Below, in pieces: positions 10,439-18,629 of a stretch of DNA of 64,000 bases (position 1 is the first letter of the stretch; each line of letters starts with the position of its first letter). The notes below the pieces were generated by a model, which did not search any database, was not told the DNA's origin, and saw nothing but the letters and a program-made list of their open reading frames with translations. Both the position numbers and the translations under genes were made by a program. This stretch comes from Sphingomonas lycopersici (GTDB lineage Bacteria > Pseudomonadota > Alphaproteobacteria > Sphingomonadales > Sphingomonadaceae), in NCBI RefSeq assembly GCF_026130605.1, contig NZ_JANFAU010000003.1:372001-436000 (forward strand). The letters are read 5' to 3'.

Positions 10439-10950
10439 GCCGCCTGCTCCGACTCGATCGACGCAGCGTGAGCCTCGCGGATCGCGTCGACGATATTGGG
10501 ATAGGCCGAACAGCGGCAGAGATTGCCGCTCATCCGCTCGGATATCTCGTCGTCATCGAATATCGGGCGCGCAAGATCGGCGGATGCGTGGCTCGGCCAG
10601 CCGCGCGCCACCTCGTCCAGCATCCCGACCGCGGAGCATATCTGGCCCGGTGTGCAATAGCCGCATTGATAGCCGTCGTGCTGGACGAACGCCGCCTGCA
10701 TCGGGTGGAGATCGTCGATCGTCCCGAGGCCCTCGATCGTCACGATCTCATCGTCCTGGTGCATCACCGCCAGCGTGAGACAGGCATTGATCCGCCGCCC
10801 GTTGACGAGAATGGTGCACGCCCCGCACTGGCCGTGATCGCACCCCTTCTTGCTTCCGGCGAGGCCGAGATGCTCGCGCAGCAGATCGAGCAACGATGTG
10901 CGGACGTCGATATCCGCATCATATTGCATCCCGTTGATCGTAAAGTGCAT
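10435..10950 (-). CDS. Aldehyde oxidoreductase 2Fe-2S subunit (PaoA-like, no Tat leader)
   Basis: The 171-residue small subunit binds two 2Fe-2S clusters. The plant-ferredoxin-type site is '[15 protein letters not shown]' with a later Cys (about residues 42-64), and the second site is 'CGYCTPGQ' plus '[12 protein letters not shown]'. The ATG at 10950 is chosen because GGAGG lies six bases upstream; two upstream in-frame starts give only a poorly coding extension. Unlike E. coli PaoA there is no twin-arginine signal peptide, so the complex is predicted to stay in the cytoplasm. It is the first gene of the four-gene operon. Confidence 0.9.
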   Translation of the reverse strand: MHFTINGMQYDADIDVRTSLLDLLREHLGLAGSKKGCDHGQCGACTILVNGRRINACLTLAVMHQDDEIVTIEGLGTIDDLHPMQAAFVQHDGYQCGYCTPGQICSAVGMLDEVARGWPSHASADLARPIFDDDEISERMSGNLCRCSAYPNIVDAIREAHAASIESEQAA

Positions 10951-11097
10951 CGCGCCCTCCGTCCGCGACAGCATAACGCCGCTCGGCGGGTTGGTGTCCA
11001 CATCTTATCTCTGCATCGGTCGGAGAATGCACTCGTCTCCGTCTCGAGGCGACTTTGTGAACGGAGCCCTGGCACACTGCCGTCGGACCGGATCAAG

Positions 11098-11373
11098 ATG
11101 CGAGTCGCTGATAGCTGCCAGCAACCGAAAATGGCGCAGCTGCTAGCTCGCATGGAACGCGACAGCCTCGTGCAGCGCAAGCCGGATCCGGCCGATCGGC
11201 GGAGCAGTCTGGTATCACTGGCAGAAACGGCACAGGCCAAGTTGCCGAAAGGGCGGGCAATTCTTCAACAGGCTAACAGCGAGATGATGTCGGGCTTCAC
11301 CAAGGCGGAACTCGCCATGCTGATCAATCTCTTGCAGCGGGTGATGGCGAATGTCGAAGCCATGGAGCGATAG
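11098..11373 (+). pseudogene. MarR-family regulator, C-terminal remnant
   Basis: The 91 residues from the ATG at 11098 cover the recognition helix, wing and dimer helix of a MarR regulator: 'QPKMAQLLARMERDSLVQRKPDPADRRSSL' positions correspond to helix-turn-helix plus wing, and the C-terminal helices follow to 'VMANVEAMER'. Family members are about 140-160 residues, so the N-terminal dimerisation and first helices are missing. The in-frame sequence upstream, which overlaps the 2Fe-2S gene on the other strand, does not look like MarR. I read it as a deletion remnant, possibly of the regulator for the divergent oxidoreductase operon. A short functional protein is less likely. Confidence 0.6.
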
Positions 11374-11521
11374 GCGCCGATTCTGGTTTTCAACAGCTGT
11401 TGCGAAAGTCGGGGGTAGTGAATTCAGGGCCCAAGTCGCCTAGAACCGCCGCACGCTTACCACAACAACTGAGGCTTCGCGACCCGCGAGACCAGTATTT
11501 TTCGAGCCCGCCTAGCTGACC

Positions 11522-11848
11522 TCAGCTCTGGCTATGACCACGCGCCATGTCGATCAGAGCCCTGAATGCGGCCGAGGAATTCCGTCTGTTCGGATAATAG
11601 AGACATAGAGGTGCCAGTGGCGGCGTCCATTCTTTCAGAACCCGAACGAGACGGCCTGCCTCGATGTCTTCGCGCACATCGGACTCCATGAAGGAGCCGA
11701 TGCCGATGTGATCGAGCACCGCGATGCGGGAGAGGCTGGCTTCGTCCAGCGTGATCGGGCCTTGAACGTCGATTTGGACGGGCTGACCATCCTTCTCGAA
11801 TTGCCAGGGCCTCGGATCGCGCTGCAGCCATCCACGGCTCCGAGTTCG
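11522..11848 (-). pseudogene. LysR-family regulator, C-terminal remnant
   Basis: Reading the minus strand from 11848, the frame encodes the end of a LysR effector domain: '[19 protein letters not shown]', then 'LDHIGIG' and '[14 protein letters not shown]', closing with '[19 protein letters not shown]'. This is a very typical LysR C-terminus. An in-frame TAA at 11849-11851 ends the similarity upstream, and no HTH or first effector half is found in the next 230 bases in any frame. The gene is therefore truncated to about 109 residues. Together with the MarR remnant it marks a rearrangement scar between two intact operons. Confidence 0.65.
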
Positions 11849-12079
11849 TTATTGACGGTGGCACTGTTCCGACCGTCTGAAGCCCTGCCCCGACGCTCGC
11901 CCTTCGTGGCGAACGTGCGGAAGTAGCTCCAGGATTAGGCGTCGCAAATAGCAGCTTAGCCACCATTGAAGGCGAGCAATGTCCGCCGTCTGGACCGTAG
12001 CCTAGAGTGAGGTGAGCGAGGGCGGTTTCGGGATCGCGTCGAACAGGGTTGAACGACCGAGGTTGAGCGCGTCGCGGTC

Positions 12080-13285
12080 TCAAGTAACCTGATCCGGAAG
12101 TCGCCCGGTGTAGATTGACGCCGGCCGGATCGCCTCACCGGTGCGATATTGTTCGATCGAATGAGCAATCCAGCCGACGCACCGCCCCAGCACAAACATC
12201 GAATCCCGCTTATCTTCCATGAACTGACGTCCGGCAAACTCCGACACCAGCGCATAATCCGGATAAAGGCCCCGCGCATCCTCGACGATGGCGATAGCGC
12301 GCTTGAGACGTTTCAGGCCGATCGCGTCCCCCATCACGACATCGAGCTGATCGAGCAACGCGCGGGCACGCGGGTCACGGTGGCGGTAGGCGTCGTAGCC
12401 GAAGCCGGGTACCTGATCATCCCCCTTTAGCCGGGCGAGCATCACTTCGTCAGGATCGCCTTCACAGATATCGGTCAGCAACCGCGTGATGACATCGAAC
12501 CGGCCAAGTTGCGTGCGCCGCCCCCCGACCAGCAACAGGCCGGCGGCAACCGACCTGTAGGGTGACACGCCAATGCCTGCAACGCTGCGGACGGCGTAGG
12601 TGCTGGGTTCGAAACCGTGATCCGCTGACAGAACGAGCATCCGCCGCACGAAATCCTGCCAAGCGGACGACAGGCCGAGGTGAGCGCCGACCTGCTCATG
12701 GATCGGTGCGGCAGATGGCGCGGGGACGCCGAGCTTGAGCGCGGTGAGGCTCCGCAACACATCGGCGCCGGTCGAGGCCATGCCGGCGGGCGAGAAATCG
12801 AACGACCGAGGGTTCGCGTCCTCGATCAACGGCAATGCAGCGGCAGCGCGCGCGGTGCCGCTTGACGTGCGCAACGTCGCCGCGACCTGCCGCATCGTCT
12901 CTGGAAATATGGGCAGACGATCGGTGAAAACCGCCGCCTCCGGCTGGTCCCACAATAGAGCCGCGACCTGTTCGAGGCTGTGGTGCTCGGCCAGTGCGAC
13001 TGCGTCCATGCCGCGATAATAAAGCACATCCGGCCCAATCAGCGAAATCGCCGATTCCGGCGGCGGCGCATTCTCGCGGCGCACGGGCGGTCTTCCTCGC
13101 GCCGTCTTCGCACGCTCGATGTCGGTGCGCCAATATAGCCGCTCCCGGCTGCCGGGAACCGCAACCGACCGAATACCGCGCCGGCTGACATAGGCATAGA
13201 GGGTCGTACGCGAGACGCCCAGGGCGTCTGCCGCCTCCTGCGCCGAAAGATACATCTGGCCGTCCTCACCATGTACGGAAATCAT
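12080..13285 (-). CDS. HTH-type citrate-synthase-like regulator
   Basis: The 401-residue protein fuses an N-terminal MerR/HTH_17-like DNA-binding segment ('SAQEAADALGVSRTTLYAYVSRRG', about residues 14-37) to a citrate synthase fold (about 75-395). The first catalytic His is kept in 'SADHGFEPST', and 'PGFGYDAYRHRDPRA' matches the substrate-binding loop, but the GPxHGG segment reads 'GGRRTQLG', so the second catalytic His (His305 in E. coli) is replaced, apparently by Thr. I infer a ligand-sensing regulator rather than a working synthase. ATG 13285 is used; ATG 13255 (GAGG eight bases upstream) is a real alternative because operator copy 1 covers 13285. It diverges from the TonB receptor. Confidence 0.85.
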   Translation of the reverse strand: MISVHGEDGQMYLSAQEAADALGVSRTTLYAYVSRRGIRSVAVPGSRERLYWRTDIERAKTARGRPPVRRENAPPPESAISLIGPDVLYYRGMDAVALAEHHSLEQVAALLWDQPEAAVFTDRLPIFPETMRQVAATLRTSSGTARAAAALPLIEDANPRSFDFSPAGMASTGADVLRSLTALKLGVPAPSAAPIHEQVGAHLGLSSAWQDFVRRMLVLSADHGFEPSTYAVRSVAGIGVSPYRSVAAGLLLVGGRRTQLGRFDVITRLLTDICEGDPDEVMLARLKGDDQVPGFGYDAYRHRDPRARALLDQLDVVMGDAIGLKRLKRAIAIVEDARGLYPDYALVSEFAGRQFMEDKRDSMFVLGRCVGWIAHSIEQYRTGEAIRPASIYTGRLPDQVT

Positions 13286-13288
13286 CAA
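13272..13288. promoter_or_regulatory. Operator copy 1 in the divergent regulator/receptor region
   Basis: TGTACGGAAATCATCAA matches 14 of 17 positions of the copy at 13338-13354. It overlaps the first possible start codon of the citrate-synthase-like regulator, as expected for autoregulation. Confidence 0.6.
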
Positions 13289-13307
13289 GATTGATTCCTT
13301 ACCCACC

Positions 13308-13329
13308 CTATCGACAATATCGACGATAG
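13308..13329. promoter_or_regulatory. Dyad between the two operator copies
   Basis: CTATCG (13308-13313) and CGATAG (13324-13329) are inverted, enclosing a short direct repeat of ATCGAC. It may be part of overlapping divergent promoters; no clear -35/-10 pair can be named. Confidence 0.35.
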
Positions 13330-13337
13330 CAGACGAA

Positions 13338-13354
13338 TTGACGGAAATCGTCAA
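13338..13354. promoter_or_regulatory. Operator copy 2 upstream of the TonB receptor
   Basis: TTGACGGAAATCGTCAA is a palindrome with 6-bp arms (TTGACG, CGTCAA) around GAAAT. It ends 19 bases before the receptor ATG, just ahead of the ribosome site, a position suited to repression. Confidence 0.65.
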
Positions 13355-13373
13355 CATATGAGGGGAGGAGTAA

Positions 13374-16319
13374 ATGCTGGTCAGCCGGAGTGCGTTGGCG
13401 ATCGCCATTGTTTCGGGGACGTGGAGCGGCGTAGCGCGCGCTCAGGACACCGCACCGGCTCCTGCGGCAACCGCGCGAGCCGATACGCAGCCCGATATCG
13501 TCGTCACCGGCTCCCGCATTGCTCGGCGCGATACGACATCGCAGACTCCGATCGTCACCATCGGGCAGGAGGCGATCGCCTCTCGCGGGTCACCAACACT
13601 GGAGACGACGCTCAACCAGCTTCCGCAGTTCGCACCGTCCGCGGGATCGGCATCGAGCTTCAACGCGCGCGGCGGGCAGGCTAATCTCAACCTGCGTGCA
13701 CTGGGAAGCCAGCGGACGCTCGTGCTAGTCGATGGCCGCAGGCTCCAGCCGGCCAATCCGGACGGCTCGGCCGACCTCAACGTCCTACCCTCCGCGCTGA
13801 TCGAGAGCGTGGAGACGATCACCGGCGGCGCTTCCGCCGTCTATGGTTCTGACGCGATCTCCGGCGTCGTCAATATCAAGCTCCGTCGACGTTTCGAGGG
13901 TGTCGAACTGGGCGGCCAGACGTCGATCACCGACAAGGGCGATGCGGCGACGCGTGAGCTTTCGATCACGGCGGGTACGAGTTTCGCCGGTGGGCGCGGC
14001 AACGTCACGCTGGCGGCCGTCTATTCGGCGCGCGACAGCCTGGGCTTCCGCGCTCGTCCTTATCTCGACGATCAGGCGCTTTCGACCAACACGCCCAACG
14101 GCATCCTGCTGGTCAACGCTGCGAACCTGCCGAGCCAGGCAGCAGTCAACGCAATCTTCGCACGCTACGGCGCAGCGACGGGCAGCGTCTCCCGATCGAC
14201 TGCCCTTAGCTTCAACGCGGACGGCACGATCTTCCGCGCGCAGAACAGCCTGCTTGGCTATAATGGCCCGACGACGGGTATCTACACCACCTACAACAAC
14301 AGCCTTTATGCCGACACGGGTTATTTCAATTACGCGCAGGTGCCCCTTGAACGCTACACCGGCTATGGCCGCGCGGAATATGAGCTGGGCTCGTCGACCA
14401 AGATGTTCGTGCAGGGGCTCTACACCCGCTACGACGCCACGACTGCCGGGCCACCGCCCAATTCAAGCTCCACTTCCTCCATCCTGACGGTTCCCGTCAC
14501 CAACCCCTTCATTCCGGCGGATCTTCAGGCATTGCTCGCCTCCCGCGCAAATCCGACGGCACCCTTCACGATCCAGAAGAGGTTCGACGTGCTGGGCGCG
14601 CGAACCGAGCATGACCGCTACGACGTCTATCAGATCACCGCCGGTGCCGATGGGAAGCTCGGTCTCGGCGATGTCGCATGGAGCGCCTATGCGACGCTCG
14701 GCCGCACGCTCTACACCGCGCACGAGATCAATTATCCCAGCATAAGCGCAGTACAGAATCTGCTGAACGCGGCGGACGGCGGCAATGAATTGTGCTCGGG
14801 GGGCTTCAACCCGTTTGGCCCACAGCCGATCTCTGACGCGTGCCGCGCCTATATCGCGCGCAACGCCGAGAGCACGACCAGCCTGCGCCAGCTCGTCGTG
14901 GAGGGTACGTTGACCGGTAGCCTGTTCGCCCTGCCCGCGGGGAAGGTACGCTTCGCCGCCGGCGCAGATTATCGGCGCACCTCCTATGCCTTCACGCCGG
15001 ACGCCGTGATCGCCTCGGGCGACCTCGCCAATTTCCTGCCGACCTCGTCATCGGGCGGGCATGACGCCGTGAAGGAGATCTATGGCGAGTTGCTGATTCC
15101 GGTGCTGGCCGATGTACCGATGTTCCGATCGCTCAACGTAGACCTCGGATATCGTTATTCCGACTATCGGATTTCGGGCGGCGCGAGCACCTACAAGGCC
15201 GATCTGGACTGGAAACCGATCGACGCGGTAATGGTCCGCGGCGGCTATGCTCGCGCGATCCGCGCACCGAGCGTCGGCGACATGTTCAGCGCGACGACGC
15301 TGGACTCAGCGTCGCTCGGTACGCTCGGGCCGATCCCCGGCGGCGACCCGTGCGATATCCGCAGCGGCTATCGCGCGAGGGGCTATGCCGGCGCAACGCA
15401 GGTGCGCAGCCTGTGCCTCGCGCAGGGCGTGCCCGCCAATCTGATCGACAGCTATATCAACGGCGCGACCCGCGCGCGGACGATCACAGCGGGCAATCTG
15501 GCGTTGAAACCGGAGACGGCGGACACCTTCTCGATCGGCATGGTGTTCGCGCCCGTCCATGCGAGCGGGCTGTTCCGACGATTCACACTGTCGGTCGATT
15601 ATTACAACATCAAGATCAAGGACGCGCTCGGCAACATCAGCGGCCCGCTCGCTGTCCAGAGGTGCTTCAACGCCGACGGCAGCAATCCGACCTATGACCC
15701 GAACAACCAGTTCTGCCAGCTCATCAGCCGCGAATCCGCGACCGGGCAGATCGGCGGCATTTCGAACCCGCGCCTCAATCTCGGCGGCTACAGGACAGCG
15801 GGGATCGATATTGCCGCGAGCTGGCCGATCCCGCTGTCGGAATTGGGGCTGAAGAGCGGTACCGTCACGCTGGGCACGGACCTAAGCTATCTCGACAAAT
15901 TCGAGATCCAGACGCTGCCGGGCGCAGCGTTCCTCGATTATGCGGGCACGATCCAGAACACGCAGATCGACCTGTTCTCCTCCGCCCGGCCACGCTGGAA
16001 AGCCACATCCTCGTTGCGTTATTCGGGCGAGGCTTTCGATCTCGGCTTACGCTGGCGCTACATCGGGCCGATGAACAATTCGGGCAATGTCGGCGTGGCC
16101 AAGCCGGCGCTGCCCCACACAGCCTCGGTCAGCTATTTCGACCTCGACCTCGGCGTAAAGGTAGCCGGCAATTTCGAGCTGCGCGGTGGCGTAACCAACC
16201 TGTTCGATCGCACGCCACCGATTTCGGTGCTGTCGCCGGTCGGCGCCTATACGATCGATCTCAACACCTATGACATCGTGGGACGGCGGATGTTCATCGG
16301 GTTCAAGGCGAAGTTCTGA
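13374..16319 (+). CDS. TonB-dependent outer-membrane receptor
   Basis: This 981-residue receptor imports a substrate across the outer membrane using TonB energy. A signal peptide (about residues 1-23, cleaved after 'GVARA') is followed by a TonB-box-like 'PDIVVTGSRIARR', a plug domain ('LNLRALGSQRTLVLVDGRRL', 'GGASAVYGSDAISGVVNIKLRR') and a long beta-barrel ending in the aromatic 'FIGFKAKF'. The ATG has a strong site (GGGGAGGAG, spacing 4). It is the first gene of the plus-strand operon that continues through the transporter, hydrolase, AtuA and DUF4387 genes, so it probably brings in the substrate of that pathway. Size and plug resemble carbohydrate or aromatic-substrate receptors of sphingomonads; the ligand is unknown. 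Confidence 0.93.
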   Translation: MLVSRSALAIAIVSGTWSGVARAQDTAPAPAATARADTQPDIVVTGSRIARRDTTSQTPIVTIGQEAIASRGSPTLETTLNQLPQFAPSAGSASSFNARGGQANLNLRALGSQRTLVLVDGRRLQPANPDGSADLNVLPSALIESVETITGGASAVYGSDAISGVVNIKLRRRFEGVELGGQTSITDKGDAATRELSITAGTSFAGGRGNVTLAAVYSARDSLGFRARPYLDDQALSTNTPNGILLVNAANLPSQAAVNAIFARYGAATGSVSRSTALSFNADGTIFRAQNSLLGYNGPTTGIYTTYNNSLYADTGYFNYAQVPLERYTGYGRAEYELGSSTKMFVQGLYTRYDATTAGPPPNSSSTSSILTVPVTNPFIPADLQALLASRANPTAPFTIQKRFDVLGARTEHDRYDVYQITAGADGKLGLGDVAWSAYATLGRTLYTAHEINYPSISAVQNLLNAADGGNELCSGGFNPFGPQPISDACRAYIARNAESTTSLRQLVVEGTLTGSLFALPAGKVRFAAGADYRRTSYAFTPDAVIASGDLANFLPTSSSGGHDAVKEIYGELLIPVLADVPMFRSLNVDLGYRYSDYRISGGASTYKADLDWKPIDAVMVRGGYARAIRAPSVGDMFSATTLDSASLGTLGPIPGGDPCDIRSGYRARGYAGATQVRSLCLAQGVPANLIDSYINGATRARTITAGNLALKPETADTFSIGMVFAPVHASGLFRRFTLSVDYYNIKIKDALGNISGPLAVQRCFNADGSNPTYDPNNQFCQLISRESATGQIGGISNPRLNLGGYRTAGIDIAASWPIPLSELGLKSGTVTLGTDLSYLDKFEIQTLPGAAFLDYAGTIQNTQIDLFSSARPRWKATSSLRYSGEAFDLGLRWRYIGPMNNSGNVGVAKPALPHTASVSYFDLDLGVKVAGNFELRGGVTNLFDRTPPISVLSPVGAYTIDLNTYDIVGRRMFIGFKAKF

Positions 16320-17794
16320 TGGCCGACGCCGCCCCCTCCACCACCATGCCGCGCGTCGGCAACGGCACACTGACGCTCTATTCGCTGGGCGCGGTGTCGT
16401 CGGGGATCAAGCTCAAGATCCTCGAGACCTTCCTGCTGATCTTCTACAATCAGGCGATCGGGCTGCCGCCGGCTGCGGTGTCCTCGGTAATCCTGATCGC
16501 CACGGTGTTCGATACCGTCACCGATCCGGTAGTCGGCTGGTACTCGGATCGCCTGCGCACCCCGCTGGGGCGGCGCCATCCGCTGATGTATGGTGCGGCG
16601 CTGCCGCTGGCGATCGCGTTCTTCCTGCTGTGGAACCCGCCGATATCGTTCGGGCACACCGCCACTTACGTGTGGATGATCGCCAGCTATCTGGTCGTCC
16701 GTTTCGGCTATTCGCTCTATGAGAACAGTTCCAAGGCGCTCGCCCCCGAGCTTGTGACCGATTATGACCGTCGCACCACGCTGGTGTCGCTGCGCATCTT
16801 CTTCCGCACGCTGGCGGGACTTGGGGCCACCGTGCTCGCCTATCAATATTTCCTGAAGGTGGCGCCGGATGGTACCGGCGGCGTAACGGATCGAAACGGC
16901 TATTTCGCCTTCGCCCTGTTCTGCTCGGTGGTGATCCTGGTGGTGATCCTGATTTCCGCACGGGCAACGCAGTGGATCGTCCCCTGGTTGTCGAAGCCCG
17001 CCCGTGACGGTGGCGGGCCGTGGCGCGCCTTCGGCGAGATGTTCGGCATGTTACGTAACCGTTCCGCCCTCGCGATTCTTTCGGTCGGGATGCTGGTGTC
17101 GATATCGAGCGGCGTGCGCAATGGGCTGGAACTTTATTTCGGCCTCTATTTCTGGGGTCTGAGCCAACATCAGCTTTCTGGGATCGCGACGATGACTGCG
17201 ATCGCCACCTTTGCCGGCGCGGCGCTGGTGCCGGTGGTGGCGCGAAACATGGGCAAGCGCGAGGCGGCGCTCGCGGCTTTTACGCTCGCGGTGCTCTTCG
17301 CGGGCCTGCCGATCTTGCTGCGGCTGATCGGCCTGATGCCCGCCAACGGAACGATGGCGCTCTACGCCATTCTGATGGCCGATATCTTCGTCTCGGGCGT
17401 GCTCTACGTGATGACCGCCGTGCTGCTGAACTCGATGTTGGCGGATGTGACCGATGAACTGGCGGTCGCCACCGGCCGTCGTTCCGAAGGCTTGCTGTTC
17501 GCCGCGGATGGCTTCTTCACCAAGGCAGTATCGGGTTTCGGTGTGATGATCTCGGGCGGCCTGCTGGCGTTCATCGCTTTCCCGGCGCACGCGCACGCAG
17601 CGACGGTCCCGGCTGCAACCCTTTGGTGGCTCGGCGCTCTCTATCTACCGATCGTGATATTGGTGAACGCCGCCGCCATCGCGATGGTCTGGATGTTCCG
17701 CATCGATCGCCACCGGCACGAGGAAAACCTCCGCACCCTGGCCGAGGATGCTGCGAAACGGACCGCCGAGCCCGCTCCCTCCGCGCTTACCTGA
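16319..17794 (+). CDS. MFS/GPH-family cation symporter
   Basis: The 491-residue protein has twelve predicted membrane helices and the GPH (MelB-like) signature 'DTVTDPVVGWYSDRLRTPLGRRHP' pattern after TM2. Such carriers move sugars, glucuronides or related small molecules into the cytoplasm with Na+ or H+. The ATG overlaps the receptor stop by one base (TGATG), showing translational coupling. It is inferred to carry the receptor's cargo, or its periplasmic breakdown product, across the inner membrane. Confidence 0.88.
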   Translation: MADAAPSTTMPRVGNGTLTLYSLGAVSSGIKLKILETFLLIFYNQAIGLPPAAVSSVILIATVFDTVTDPVVGWYSDRLRTPLGRRHPLMYGAALPLAIAFFLLWNPPISFGHTATYVWMIASYLVVRFGYSLYENSSKALAPELVTDYDRRTTLVSLRIFFRTLAGLGATVLAYQYFLKVAPDGTGGVTDRNGYFAFALFCSVVILVVILISARATQWIVPWLSKPARDGGGPWRAFGEMFGMLRNRSALAILSVGMLVSISSGVRNGLELYFGLYFWGLSQHQLSGIATMTAIATFAGAALVPVVARNMGKREAALAAFTLAVLFAGLPILLRLIGLMPANGTMALYAILMADIFVSGVLYVMTAVLLNSMLADVTDELAVATGRRSEGLLFAADGFFTKAVSGFGVMISGGLLAFIAFPAHAHAATVPAATLWWLGALYLPIVILVNAAAIAMVWMFRIDRHRHEENLRTLAEDAAKRTAEPAPSALT

Positions 17795-17807
17795 GGACTG
17801 ACATGCC

Positions 17808-18629
17808 ATGCCCGCCTCTTCCGACCCCCGCCTTAGATTCCCGAAAGCGCAGATCGCCTACGCGGCAGACCCGCGCTTCTCTTATTGCCTCCATCTACCG
17901 ACAGCGCTGCTGGAAGATCCCAAGGGGTTCCGCCTGCTGATCGCCGTCCACGGCTCCGCGCGCGGCTGCATGGCCTATCGCGACGCGCTCGCGCCATTCG
18001 CCGATCGCAACCGTTATGTCGTGCTTGCGCCCCTGTTCCCGGTCGGCGTGCTGGGGGACGGCAATCCTGACGGGTATAAATATATCGCGGAGGGCAGCAT
18101 CCGCTACGATCGCATCCTGCTCGGCATGATTGCGGAGGTGGAAGCGTTGCTCGGCATTGCCTTCCCTCGTTTCGACCTGTTCGGCTTCTCCGGCGGCGGG
18201 CATTTTGCGCACCGCTTCTACTATCTGCATCCCGATCGGCTCGCATCCGTATCGGTCGGTGCGCCGGGAGGAGTCACGCTGATCGACGACAGCCGGGACT
18301 TTTGGATCGGCACGCGCGATTTCGCGCAGCGCTTTGGCGCGCCGCTCGATCTGGAGGCGATGCGCAAGGTGCCCTCGCAACTAATTATCGGCGAACTCGA
18401 TACCGAGGAGTTCGTCTATCCGCCGGGCTTCGCCGCCCATTCGGCCGACATGGCATCGCTCGGGCGCAACCGGTTGGAGCGTAACGCCACCCTGCTCCGC
18501 AACTGGCTTGAGCACAGCCTGCCCGCGACGCAGACAATCGTCCCCGGCATCGCCCACGCCGGCCTGAGCGCAACCCCTGCGGTCGAACGCTTCCTCGAAA
18601 ATCTTGTGAACCTGCAGGCACCAGCATGA
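17808..18629 (+). CDS. Alpha/beta hydrolase
   Basis: The 273-residue protein has the alpha/beta hydrolase core: oxyanion strand 'LLIAVHGSARGC' (about residues 42-53), nucleophile elbow 'GFSGGG' (Ser at about 129), an acid in the region 'IIGELDTEEF' and a likely catalytic His in 'PGIAHAGLS' near the end. No signal peptide is seen, so it acts in the cytoplasm. It lies 13 bases after the transporter and overlaps the AtuA gene by 4 bases (ATGA). The likely job is to release an acid or alcohol from an imported ester for the AtuA/DUF4387 step; an esterase or polyhydroxybutyrate-depolymerase-like role is also possible. Confidence 0.82.
   Translation: MPASSDPRLRFPKAQIAYAADPRFSYCLHLPTALLEDPKGFRLLIAVHGSARGCMAYRDALAPFADRNRYVVLAPLFPVGVLGDGNPDGYKYIAEGSIRYDRILLGMIAEVEALLGIAFPRFDLFGFSGGGHFAHRFYYLHPDRLASVSVGAPGGVTLIDDSRDFWIGTRDFAQRFGAPLDLEAMRKVPSQLIIGELDTEEFVYPPGFAAHSADMASLGRNRLERNATLLRNWLEHSLPATQTIVPGIAHAGLSATPAVERFLENLVNLQAPA

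Noticed and set aside
11400..12080. Possible insertion sequence at the regulator scar
   Set aside because: No transposase fragment, terminal inverted repeat or target duplication could be found around the two truncated regulators.
12600..12620. T-loop-like GTTCGAAA reminiscent of a tRNA
   Set aside because: It lies inside the citrate-synthase-like coding region and has no acceptor or anticodon stem around it; a similar string near 47488 is inside the zinc-finger gene.
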